The notes beneath the pieces were generated by a model, which saw nothing but the letters and a program-made list of their open reading frames with translations, made no database searches and was not told the DNA's origin. A stretch of 7,116 nucleotides of DNA from NCBI GenBank assembly GCA_947624765.1, contig CANQLS010000080.1, positions 1 to 7,116 of the forward strand. The letters are read 5' to 3'. Positions within the stretch are counted from its first letter, which is position 1. The number at the start of each line of letters is the position of its first letter. Of this stretch, positions 1 through 7,021 are shown one piece after another. The DNA is from an uncultured Clostridia bacterium (lineage in GTDB: Bacteria > Bacillota > Clostridia > TANB77 > UBA1234). The position numbers were made by a program, and so were the translations under genes.

Positions 1-1122
1 TGTTTTTTTTTTTGCAAGAAAAACAAGTATTGCACACGAAATAATAGATGACACTAGTGCAATACTTGTTTTTCTTGCAATATTTATTCCATAACTTGTA
101 GTTTCCAATATCAATGTCGTTATCGGTGAAAGCATAATTATCATAAAATATGGCTCTGAGCCTCTATAATTCACTCCAAGAAGCAAATACAATACATCTT
201 CAAAAGCCAATACAAGCGCAACCAATAAGAGACTCAATATCATAATTAAGTCATGAACTTTTTTGACCCTATCTCGTTCCTTGTCATAGTATTCAAATAT
301 ATATGTTCCCCAATAGACTTGAAATGTGTTTGGTATAATTGAAAATATATTTGCTACCGACGTTGTGATGGCAAAGACTCCAACTTCAGTTCTAAGATTG
401 AATCCTCCCATGATTAGTTTTGCAACCGAATTATTAAATAAAACTATAAGTGAAACTGGCATTACCGGAAGTGCATATTTAAACATAGCTATCTTCATTG
501 TTTTACTGATTTTTCCTCGAGTATAGAATTCTCTTTGGTTAATCCCCGAAATTAACACCACGATCAGATTAGCTAGCAAAATTATACTAATAGAATATAC
601 ATAATCTGTTGAATAAAAAGCTACAACAACAAACAGCAACCTGTCACCGATAATATAGCATATCTGTTGTAGGTTATATTCTTTTGCCTTTCCAAGATAT
701 CTGTAATTAATATTCTGATATCTAAATAAAGACATTGATAAAATATAAATTGCAAGAAGAATGAAACTTACAATATTATCTTCGTTAAATATATATTCAG
801 TAATCGATCGGTGAAAAAAAAGCGCAATTATAAGCGTAGCTGTAAAAGTTATCAATCCAACCTTTATACAGAACTGAAACAATCCATTTTGATCGGAATC
901 TACATCCTTTTCCTTAAAAAAACGTATATATGCCTGATCCAATCCAAGTAGAATAATACCTCTTATCAATACTCCTACTTCTCTATATTGACTGATATAT
1001 CCGTATTGATCCTCAGGATATACTCGAGAAATAATTGGCAAGCACAATATACCAACAATGGCAGAGATAATAGTCGGTACAGAAAACTTTAACATGCTTT
1101 TAATAAATTGTTTTGTCGTCAT
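1..1122 (-). CDS. wzx: Wzx-type oligosaccharide flippase, 3' end cut by the window edge
   Basis: An open frame of 374 codons with no stop runs from an ATG at 1122 to the left edge. The product is very hydrophobic, with about ten to eleven predicted membrane segments, at roughly residues 14-31, 42-62, 84-103, 115-133, 152-169, 174-193, 216-233, 245-263, 293-306, 325-343 and 353-370. The layout, the early FSVPTIISAIVG segment and the GVFAITTSVANIF segment at 249-261 fit the polysaccharide transporter (MATE/MOP-like) superfamily. Such proteins flip undecaprenyl-linked repeat units across the membrane, and full members have about 450-490 residues, so roughly the last fifth is missing. The start ATG overlaps the TGA of the preceding gene (ATGA), and a GGGAG sits 14 bases upstream inside that gene, so translational coupling is likely. 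The last nine or so residues (LVFLAKKKT) fall in a suspicious inverted repeat and do not resemble the usual continuation. Family assignment is firm; substrate unknown. Confidence 0.9.
   Translation of the reverse strand, partial: MTTKQFIKSMLKFSVPTIISAIVGILCLPIISRVYPEDQYGYISQYREVGVLIRGIILLGLDQAYIRFFKEKDVDSDQNGLFQFCIKVGLITFTATLIIALFFHRSITEYIFNEDNIVSFILLAIYILSMSLFRYQNINYRYLGKAKEYNLQQICYIIGDRLLFVVVAFYSTDYVYSISIILLANLIVVLISGINQREFYTRGKISKTMKIAMFKYALPVMPVSLIVLFNNSVAKLIMGGFNLRTEVGVFAITTSVANIFSIIPNTFQVYWGTYIFEYYDKERDRVKKVHDLIMILSLLLVALVLAFEDVLYLLLGVNYRGSEPYFMIIMLSPITTLILETTSYGINIARKTSIALVSSIISCAILVFLAKKKT
12..80. repeat. Perfect 24-bp inverted repeat within wzx, next to the window edge
   Basis: Bases 12-35 are the exact reverse complement of 57-80, with a 21-base loop at 36-56. 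The arms lie inside the flippase reading frame. On the gene strand the second arm is followed by an 11-A run rather than T residues, and on the plus strand no T run follows the hairpin, so it is not a terminator in either direction. Long perfect repeats like this are unusual inside a coding region. A fold-back (snap-back) artefact at a contig end or a genuine hairpin are both possible. Confidence 0.9.
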
Positions 1123-2426
1123 AATTTATCTACTATCTCCCGCAATTTTAAACTCTGTGTTTGTATATAATCATCAGATACTAGATCCATATCTGTTTTT
1201 CTTCGATAATCCCAATAGAACTTAAGCCAATCTCTAACAGGAGCAATTTTAGAAAATGGAAAAGTTGTATCTTTAATTCTTAATTTATCAATCACAGATT
1301 TTGCAAATCTCCTAAAGGGGGCATTAATGTATAGCCCTCTCTTGTAATTAGGCATGTCATATTTATGTGTAGAATATATTTCAACAAGTAAATCAGCAAT
1401 TTTCTTATATGCAAACCCATCGGCCTCAGTTCCATAATTAGCAGATATATTCTTTTCTGGTATTGGAAATGTATATGAATCACTTTCTACTTCTTCAATA
1501 AAATCAATATAATTTCTTACAATACGCGCATCTCGATATAAGACATCGTCCCAGGATTTGGCTACTGTTGGTTGTAGAATCACGCACTGCTTTTTTGCAA
1601 AGTAGATTTCAGCAATAGACGTTGAAATCCAAGAAATAATTATATCTGAAGTCTGTATCCACTGCTGTATGCTATAATCTGAAATAATGAAAAAGTTTGA
1701 TTCTTCCCTTTCCAATTTTTGCAACCGTTCTATAATATACTCTCCTGGATGGGGCCTATATATTATCGATTCATCTTTATGATTTTTTAAATAAGTCTCT
1801 AAAATATCTATAGTTTTATTTTGGGCTTCCTCTGCTTCCTCTATACGTAGTTGAATATTTAGTCCAGTCATCTCTGCAAGTCTTTCTTTATCTTCCTTTT
1901 TCATATGAACATATGAAAAAGAAGACACGTATAGTAAAACTTTCTTACCTTTAATTCCATATTCTTTATGTAGTTTTTCTCGTGAAATATAAAATGTACT
2001 AAACGCTGGCCGTAGAAAGTCCATTTGAATTGGACCAGTTGCTATAGCATTCTTACAACCATTCTCTTGCAGATATTTTGCTCTTTTTTCACCCCAACAT
2101 ATGTGTACTGCATCTTTGCATAATCCAGAAGGTGTTAATAGTTTGCCTCTACTCTTTAAATCACCAATTTGTTCCCACTGCAAATTAACTACTTTTCGAT
2201 GGTATCCAACCATATCTGTTACATGACCATAAAATAATTTTTCATTGTACAATGAAATCACTACTATTACCTTTGGTTTTTCAAATAAATGATAACGAAA
2301 AAGTTGCCTATTTACCGTATTTTCGATTTTTACTGTATATCCTCTTCTCTCTAACTCTGCTTTAAGTAGGCAATCACTATTGATTTCTCGATTTTTGTGC
2401 TCGTACATTATCAGAAAATCAAGCAT
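1119..2426 (-). CDS. Surface carbohydrate biosynthesis protein, GT-B fold glycosyltransferase-like
   Basis: This is a 435-residue cytoplasmic protein with no signal peptide or membrane segment. The N-terminus (FLIMYEHKNREINSDCLL, then ELERRGY) is the pattern I associate with the surface carbohydrate biosynthesis family found in capsule loci, in which a Rossmann-like domain opens with a YEHKxRE motif. The C-terminal half carries IIYRPHPGE at 221-229 and SDIIISWISTSIAEIYFA at 260-277. An HP motif followed by a serine/threonine-rich segment is typical of nucleotide-sugar binding in sialyltransferase-like, CDP-glycerol and Kdo-type GT-B enzymes. The probable role is transfer of a sugar or polyol phosphate to the repeat unit, with donor unknown. 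A basic, aromatic tail from about 360 to 435 (YKRGLY, FRRFAKS, WDYRRK) follows the GT-B core and could contact the membrane. Its start overlaps the polymerase gene by 8 bases and its stop overlaps the wzx start by 4. Family placement is from memory of motifs, not a search. Confidence 0.8.
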   Translation of the reverse strand: MLDFLIMYEHKNREINSDCLLKAELERRGYTVKIENTVNRQLFRYHLFEKPKVIVVISLYNEKLFYGHVTDMVGYHRKVVNLQWEQIGDLKSRGKLLTPSGLCKDAVHICWGEKRAKYLQENGCKNAIATGPIQMDFLRPAFSTFYISREKLHKEYGIKGKKVLLYVSSFSYVHMKKEDKERLAEMTGLNIQLRIEEAEEAQNKTIDILETYLKNHKDESIIYRPHPGEYIIERLQKLEREESNFFIISDYSIQQWIQTSDIIISWISTSIAEIYFAKKQCVILQPTVAKSWDDVLYRDARIVRNYIDFIEEVESDSYTFPIPEKNISANYGTEADGFAYKKIADLLVEIYSTHKYDMPNYKRGLYINAPFRRFAKSVIDKLRIKDTTFPFSKIAPVRDWLKFYWDYRRKTDMDLVSDDYIQTQSLKLREIVDKL

Positions 2427-3762
2427 TTTTCTCCTCTTTTTCCGGTCTAGTAATTGATAATAAAATTATAGATCCTATAATAACGTATATGTATGTGCTA
2501 ATAAATAAATAGTTGCCACATACGCATAAGATAATAAGCATCAGAATGTAACTATATAATCCTTCATGATGATAATTCCTTGAATACATAATAAAAAACA
2601 TATATACCAACCCCACAAGACTTAATTCCACAAAGAATAAATATCCCAAATCTTGTATGTATGGTGCAAGAAATACTTTCATTGAATTAACAGAAAATGC
2701 GCTGTATATTCGATTTGTATCAAGAATATGTTCCAGATTGTATTGTTCAATGGTATCACTTCCACTAATTATTCTGGCAAGTGGCGCAGTAAAAGTTGAT
2801 ATACTATTAGTTCTATTTTGAGAATATACCATCTTCATAGTGTCAAAATTAATAGCAGTATATCCGTATATCCAGCTAAAACTTCCTAGGTTAATATTTG
2901 TATTTATCGACATGTTTATCCATGAGGCAACATTATTATTTGTGCTTTCACCCCTAATTATTGTTCTGAAATTACCAACCAATCCAAATCCAACGATAAT
3001 CGCAATTACAAAAACTAATACTTTCTTTTTGTATTTTCTTATATTTTTTCTTACTGTCTCTTTTCTAATAAAAACTATTAATAAAAATAGTAAAATACGG
3101 AAAATATTACCTCTCGAAAACTTAAGTACCCCTTCTATAAAAATAACAACACTATAAATTATATACTTCTTTTTACTATTTGAATCTGATGACAATATAA
3201 GTAAAATATAGCTAAGTATCATGCAAATACCGCTAATACCACTCTCTTTATACATATTCAATGCGGTTGATGAATATAAACCACCCAGCACCGGGATTCC
3301 ATTTCTCAAGAAATTCAAAAAACTTAATAAGACATACATCATTAAAATAATTGTAAATAGTCTTTTTTTATTTAATTGTTTAATTTTTAAAGCCCAATGA
3401 CGTTTAATTGAGAAAGTTTCTCCTAAGTATAACCAAATAATAAATACAATCCCTCCGATAAAATAATAGTAAACATCCTTAGCTTCTTTAGGAGTTTGAT
3501 AGCCGCTTATATTTAACGTATTTAGCATTAATGTGCCAAAGTATGTAAATATAAAAATGTTATACGACTTAACTCCACGTTTTTTATAGGAACTAAGTCC
3601 GAATAAAAATATCGCACATGCGCCTATCGCACATGTTATATTCCAAAATCCTAAGTCACCATTTTTGAAACTATTATTACAGACCATCCATAGCAAGAAA
3701 AATCCAGTAATTATTATACTGTCAACAACGATAAGATTTAATCTTCTCTGTTTTACTTCCAT
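2419..3762 (-). CDS. wzy: Wzy-type oligosaccharide repeat unit polymerase
   Basis: This 447-residue integral membrane protein has about eleven or twelve hydrophobic segments, near residues 10-28, 39-57, 66-86, 98-115, 134-153, 174-191, 200-214, 222-233, 248-264, 374-394, 401-418 and 420-437. A long soluble loop of about 110 residues (265-373) lies between two membrane segments, which is the classic Wzy layout. Motifs matching the oligosaccharide repeat unit polymerase family are KFSRGN at 214-219, GNFRTIIRGES at 263-273 in the loop, and IYGYTAINFDTMKM at 298-311. The enzyme joins flipped repeat units at the outer face of the membrane; arginines 217, 266 and 270 are plausible functional residues by analogy. 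The ATG at 3762 has only a weak purine-rich AGAAAG about eleven bases upstream. Its gene follows the divergent glycosyltransferase by 46 bases and overlaps the next gene by 8. Sequence divergence in this family is high, so linkage specificity cannot be predicted. Confidence 0.88.
   Translation of the reverse strand: MEVKQRRLNLIVVDSIIITGFFLLWMVCNNSFKNGDLGFWNITCAIGACAIFLFGLSSYKKRGVKSYNIFIFTYFGTLMLNTLNISGYQTPKEAKDVYYYFIGGIVFIIWLYLGETFSIKRHWALKIKQLNKKRLFTIILMMYVLLSFLNFLRNGIPVLGGLYSSTALNMYKESGISGICMILSYILLILSSDSNSKKKYIIYSVVIFIEGVLKFSRGNIFRILLFLLIVFIRKETVRKNIRKYKKKVLVFVIAIIVGFGLVGNFRTIIRGESTNNNVASWINMSINTNINLGSFSWIYGYTAINFDTMKMVYSQNRTNSISTFTAPLARIISGSDTIEQYNLEHILDTNRIYSAFSVNSMKVFLAPYIQDLGYLFFVELSLVGLVYMFFIMYSRNYHHEGLYSYILMLIILCVCGNYLFISTYIYVIIGSIILLSITRPEKEEKNA
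2431..2436 (-). promoter_or_regulatory. Ribosome binding site GAGGAG for the surface carbohydrate gene
   Basis: GAGGAG lies four bases upstream of the ATG at 2426 and inside the last codons of the polymerase gene. It supports that ATG over the next in-frame ATG at residue 7, which would sit too far from it. The position implies translation coupled to the end of the polymerase gene. Confidence 0.75.
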
Positions 3763-3808
3763 ATCTATTCAACTTTCTTCAATCAATTTAAATCAGATTC
3801 TCTATAAA

Positions 3809-5221
3809 TTATTTCTCGTCTTCATGTAATGCATCTCTTTTAAAAATATGTATAATATAATTTGTAGCATCAAATGAATTTTGAAAACAAATAATTCTAT
3901 TATCTTGCAATGATGGAAAAGAGTTAAAAACGCACTTATCTTTCTCATTCGTTAAAATTGCAACTGCCTTACTATAATTGTATGTAGCTTCTAATAAAAT
4001 CGTGGACTTCCTAGATACACAAATGTTTCCACAAATGGCATCATTAAAATCCGTTATTTCAATTACTCCCATTCTAAACAGTTGCTCATAATTATTACGA
4101 ACGTCCTTTGGATGAAGTTTTAAATATAATGTTATTCCTTCAATTTGTAGGATAGGAAGCATGCTTTTAATAATATCAATATTCACTTGATACTCTCTGG
4201 GTTCTGAAAAATAAACTATTCTTGAAATTCCCTGTTGTACTCTATCAACTTCGAACATCTTTCTTCCAATTTCTTCATTAAAAAAGAACTTCTCCGTATG
4301 ATACAGAGCATTCAAATAATTAGCTGCATTTTCACTGCAAGTATAAAAAAGATCGCCAACAAAACATTTCGGAAATCTATAACCGTATTCTATTCCATGT
4401 GGTATAACTCTTAACTCTTTTTTGTAATTTTTTGATATTTTTTCTTCATAATAAGCAAAACGATCAAGATTATTCCCTGTATAAATAATGTCGTAATCCG
4501 TATCTTTAATATATTTATCTAATAAACTTATATAAAACAATGTATGAACCAGTCTCTGTGAATAATATAGTTTCACTGTAGATACAAATTCTTTCAGGCC
4601 ATACGAAATTAATGCTCTGGATATTTCATTTTCTAATTTATTTACCTTTGAAATGGATCCAATAAGGATACTAATTCTTTCTCTTAGAGTAAACTGTTGA
4701 TACAATGTCCCTACACCGGGTTTTTCTTCAAACAGTTTGTCAATATTTGTAATATGTTTAAACTTAGCTTTTGTTGCTTTTGATCTTATAAACACAATTG
4801 CATTTGTTGTTTGACTCTGTGGTTTGCACTTTTGGTTAAATTGTTTAATCAGCAAATAAGTAAAAGTCCCAACTTTATATATTTTGCTCTTTATCTCACT
4901 GAATATTCTGTTCTTTATCTCACTGAATATTCTGCAAAATTTATGCGTAATTATACGATGACTTGCTATAGACATTGCATTCAAAATATCTTCTGCGTTT
5001 TTGCATTCTATTTCATCAACTTTGTTTTCATCAAGAAATCTGCAAAAGTCGTGAAATGGAATAACATATTTTTCAAATAGCTCATTATCTACACATAAAT
5101 CACTATAATAATTTTGAGCATTTCTATTCGCAAAAGCAATTGATTCCATTGAGAACAGTTCTTCTATGTGTACCGTTTTGTTATTTAATAGTATATTTTT
5201 ACCTACAATAGTAGCTTTCAT
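3809..5221 (-). CDS. Divergent GT-B glycosyltransferase with unassigned N-terminal extension
   Basis: This 470-residue protein has no membrane segment or signal peptide. The part from about 140 onward looks like a two-domain GT-B enzyme. AIVFIRSK (141-148) may begin the first domain. TDYDIIYTGNNLDRF (241-255), VIPHGIEYG (272-280) and LFYTCSENAANYL (291-303) are typical of the acceptor half and linker. YLKLHPKD (366-373) and CVSRKSTILLEA (401-412) give the HP motif and the serine/threonine pocket seen in sialyltransferase-like and polysialyltransferase-like families (compare GT52 and GT38). A nucleotide-activated sugar such as a CMP-linked one is therefore possible but unproven. Residues 1-130 form a separate segment that I do not recognise. 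It holds a tandem eight-residue repeat (RIFSEIKN then RIFSEIKS, 97-112). The ATG is supported by AGGTGAGG eight bases upstream. The gene follows the transposase remnant and precedes the polymerase by 46 bases. The glycosyltransferase call is good; family and donor are open. Confidence 0.72.
   Translation of the reverse strand: MKATIVGKNILLNNKTVHIEELFSMESIAFANRNAQNYYSDLCVDNELFEKYVIPFHDFCRFLDENKVDEIECKNAEDILNAMSIASHRIITHKFCRIFSEIKNRIFSEIKSKIYKVGTFTYLLIKQFNQKCKPQSQTTNAIVFIRSKATKAKFKHITNIDKLFEEKPGVGTLYQQFTLRERISILIGSISKVNKLENEISRALISYGLKEFVSTVKLYYSQRLVHTLFYISLLDKYIKDTDYDIIYTGNNLDRFAYYEEKISKNYKKELRVIPHGIEYGYRFPKCFVGDLFYTCSENAANYLNALYHTEKFFFNEEIGRKMFEVDRVQQGISRIVYFSEPREYQVNIDIIKSMLPILQIEGITLYLKLHPKDVRNNYEQLFRMGVIEITDFNDAICGNICVSRKSTILLEATYNYSKAVAILTNEKDKCVFNSFPSLQDNRIICFQNSFDATNYIIHIFKRDALHEDEK
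4887..4934. repeat. Two-copy 24-bp in-frame tandem repeat
   Basis: Bases 4888-4910 and 4912-4934 are identical (23 bases) with a 24-base period. In the minus-strand gene this encodes RIFSEIKN followed by RIFSEIKS at residues 97-112. Perfect identity at nucleotide level in an AT-rich gene points to a recent duplication by slippage. The period is a multiple of three, so the reading frame is kept. It lies in the N-terminal extension, away from the predicted catalytic half. Confidence 0.95.
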
Positions 5222-5229
5222 CTTTTAGA

Positions 5230-5237
5230 CCTCACCT
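5230..5237 (-). promoter_or_regulatory. Ribosome binding site AGGTGAGG for the divergent glycosyltransferase
   Basis: AGGTGAGG, a one-mismatch Shine-Dalgarno-like sequence, ends eight bases before the ATG at 5221. It fixes the start and shows that the transposase remnant behind it has not destroyed the translation signal. I see no convincing -35/-10 pair between this site and the remnant, so whether the gene has its own promoter or depends on read-through is unresolved. Confidence 0.75.
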
Positions 5238-5351
5238 ATTCTCTGGTAGTATTAAAGCCTACCCATTTTTTATTTCTAAATTTTCTAGAAGTCTTAAGTT
5301 TGTAGACGATTGCAAATAAAACGAGTAATGTTCTCCCTTTTTGTAATATAA

Positions 5352-5777
5352 TGTCTATCACCAAACATTCATCATAACAAGAGAACTGTCGCTCATGAGG
5401 ATTATGCCTTATTTATTCCAACTTAATTCAAGATCTTTATCATAAAAACTATTTCTTTATAAAAATATATAAAAATACTGGCTCCAAACTGCAAAATTTG
5501 TACTACAATATTTTCACCAAAAGATAGCCGTCCCTTTTCCATAAAACTTCGCTACCCTCACTGTGGCAATAACTTGTCTCAAAAAAGGCCGTAAGAACTT
5601 TGTCATCCACAAATGCGTCAATGCTAAATGCTCTTACTATCTTCACAACCTAAAAAAGATGGATTAAGGAAGGCATTATAAGAAAACTATGGTAAGAACA
5701 AATATAAACTCCACTACATCTATCTTAAATTCACGATAAAACTTAACACCCTAGCTAAAAGAAATATCTTGGAATAA
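5352..5777 (+). pseudogene. Degraded transposase remnant, frameshifted, antisense to the operon
   Basis: The interval between the two glycosyltransferase genes has no intact ORF, but plus-strand fragments can be strung together across frame changes. 5352-5423 gives HNKRTVAHEDYALFIPT; 5423-5524 gives LIQDLYHKNYFF through SKLQNLYYNIFTK; 5523-5588 gives RPFSIKLRYPHCGNNLSQK; 5587-5664 gives GRKNFVIHKCVNAKC then SYYLHNLKK; 5682-5774 gives YGKNKYKLHYIYLKF, ending at TAA 5775-5777. The CPHC-like and KCxxxKC cysteine pairs followed by YKLHYIY resemble the zinc-ribbon-like part of DDE-type transposases that I recall from Clostridia; the exact IS family is not resolved. At least four frame changes or stops break it, and both the N-terminal part and the bulk of the catalytic domain are absent. 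No terminal inverted repeats or target duplication are visible. It is non-functional, an old insertion scar in the operon. Confidence 0.7.
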
Positions 5778-5793
5778 GATAAAATATTTTTCA

Positions 5794-7005
5794 TTAAGCT
5801 ATATTTTCATTTAATATTATACGTACGCAAGAATCAACATTATACTTTTCACATAGAAATTTCCATGCATTGTCTCCCATTTTTTTTATATCTATTTCCG
5901 TTAATTTGTTTATACATTCTTTAAATTTCTCAACATTATTACTCTCACACCACCAACCAAATCCACCTTCTGCTATTACATTTCCTAAATCAGTATTTGG
6001 ATCTGTACAAGCTAAAACTGGTAATTTAGCTTGCATATAACTCAAGATTCTGCTGGGAAAATTTGGAATCGTAAATCGGTAATCTAAAAAAATCAACCCT
6101 ATGTCACAAGAAGCAACCAATGTATCATACTCATTTTTATCCAACTTTCTCAAAAGTTTTAAATTTTCTTGATGTCCATAAATGATGTAGTTTTCTAATT
6201 TTTTGTACTCTGTTCCATCACCAATAATAAGAAAGAAAACTTCTTTATTATTTTTTTGACTAGCAATACATTTTATTAAGAAATCAATTCCTTGAGGCCT
6301 CCCTAGATTACCTCCATATATAAAGACTTTTTTATTTATTGGAATCTTATATTTATTTCTTATTATTACTTTTTCATTTTCATCAAGAGATTTATCAATA
6401 ACCTCTATGCTGTTCGGACAGATTTCTACTTTTCGAGAGTCAAGTTCTTTATTATGCTTTACAATATAGTTAACATTGGCCTGACTCATACAACCAATAC
6501 GATCTGAAATATCATATAATTTTTTTTCTTTTTTACGAAAAAATTTATATAAAATTGACTTGAATCCTGTTTTTGACATCATTCCCATGTCTACAGCATT
6601 CTGAGGAAAAATATCTTTTAATAACAGATAAGTTTTTGCATTATCTCTCTTTTTTATGAAACTAATAGCATTACAAAACGTAATTGGAGGTGTAGAATAA
6701 ATCACCAAATCAAATTTCACATCTGAAAAATATTTCTTAATTCCAAAGATAAATTGTGGTTCAATTTTAATTGTTGAAATTCCTTTTTCGATAAGGTTTA
6801 TTTTTTGTATATTACCTATTTTTAATTTTAATATTGTTGTATTCTTTTCTTTGAGAACTCTTGTTTTTTGTTTTTTTCTCCTTTCAACTGGAGAAATAAC
6901 AAATACTTGATAATTACATTTTGTAAACTCACGGAGCAAATCTGTGTAGATATTATGCTCTTCTATTGAATCAAAATCTAATAATGTAAGAAATAAAATA
7001 TTCAT
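5794..7005 (-). CDS. WbuB-like family 4 glycosyltransferase
   Basis: This 403-residue protein is a retaining GT-B enzyme of the GT4 group, close in pattern to WbuB, the L-FucNAc transferase of E. coli O-antigen loci. The N-terminal domain starts MNILFLTLLDF and contains YSTPPITFCNAI (103-114) and LKDIFPQNAVDMG (129-141), a signature of the WbuB-like branch. The C-terminal donor domain has YGGNLGRPQGID (230-241), IGDGTEYKKLE (261-271) and TIPNFPSRILSYMQAKLPVLA (312-332). The last holds the serine, aromatic and alanine positions typical of nucleotide-sugar binding in this branch; the usual EX7E is modified as in WbuB relatives. The length fits the family (about 400). It probably adds an early sugar, perhaps a deoxy-amino hexose, to the lipid-linked repeat unit, but that is inferred from the family name only. 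The ATG at 7005 agrees with the family N-terminus, yet no Shine-Dalgarno sequence precedes it. Confidence 0.92.
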   Translation of the reverse strand: MNILFLTLLDFDSIEEHNIYTDLLREFTKCNYQVFVISPVERRKKQKTRVLKEKNTTILKLKIGNIQKINLIEKGISTIKIEPQFIFGIKKYFSDVKFDLVIYSTPPITFCNAISFIKKRDNAKTYLLLKDIFPQNAVDMGMMSKTGFKSILYKFFRKKEKKLYDISDRIGCMSQANVNYIVKHNKELDSRKVEICPNSIEVIDKSLDENEKVIIRNKYKIPINKKVFIYGGNLGRPQGIDFLIKCIASQKNNKEVFFLIIGDGTEYKKLENYIIYGHQENLKLLRKLDKNEYDTLVASCDIGLIFLDYRFTIPNFPSRILSYMQAKLPVLACTDPNTDLGNVIAEGGFGWWCESNNVEKFKECINKLTEIDIKKMGDNAWKFLCEKYNVDSCVRIILNENIA

Positions 7006-7021
7006 ATTTTTTGTATGAAGT

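Larger units (their letters stand above)
5222..5793. other. 572-bp intergenic interval between two glycosyltransferase genes
   Basis: No intact gene lies here on either strand. Most of it (5352-5777) is the transposase remnant. The 130 bases next to the 5221 gene start hold its ribosome binding site and a weak five-base stem at 5245-5249/5259-5263 followed by a short T run on the plus strand, too weak to call a terminator. Apart from the remnant and the ribosome binding site I see nothing supportable. Other gene junctions in the operon are only -8, -4 and 46 bases, so this interval is an insertion-derived exception. Confidence 0.8.

Noticed and set aside
326..526. Plus-strand 66-codon ORF
   Set aside because: It lies wholly antisense to the clearly coding flippase gene; its hydrophobic product mirrors the AT-rich opposite strand and it has no ribosome binding site or family resemblance.
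1292..1483. Minus-strand 63-codon ORF inside the surface carbohydrate gene
   Set aside because: It is an alternative frame of a well-supported gene on the same strand, with no recognisable motif.
2840..3157. Plus-strand 105-codon ORF
   Set aside because: It is antisense to the Wzy membrane protein; complementary strands of hydrophobic helices often stay open in AT-rich DNA. No independent coding evidence.
4811..5080. Plus-strand 89-codon ORF with an internal repeat
   Set aside because: The repeat is simply the complement of the duplication in the real minus-strand glycosyltransferase gene.
5347..5352. TATAAT on the plus strand, facing the transposase remnant
   Set aside because: No acceptable -35 box lies 16-18 bases upstream, and TATAAT occurs often by chance in DNA this AT-rich.
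5506..5649. Minus-strand 48-codon open stretch that looks protein-like
   Set aside because: It is the complement of the best-preserved part of the plus-strand transposase remnant, where the cysteine motifs make more sense; it has no start and is bounded by stops.
5762..5792. Possible terminator hairpin after the WbuB-like gene
   Set aside because: The stem (ATATCTT with AAGAT..ATAT) is imperfect and purely A/T-rich apart from two pairs, and the T run follows it only on the plus strand.
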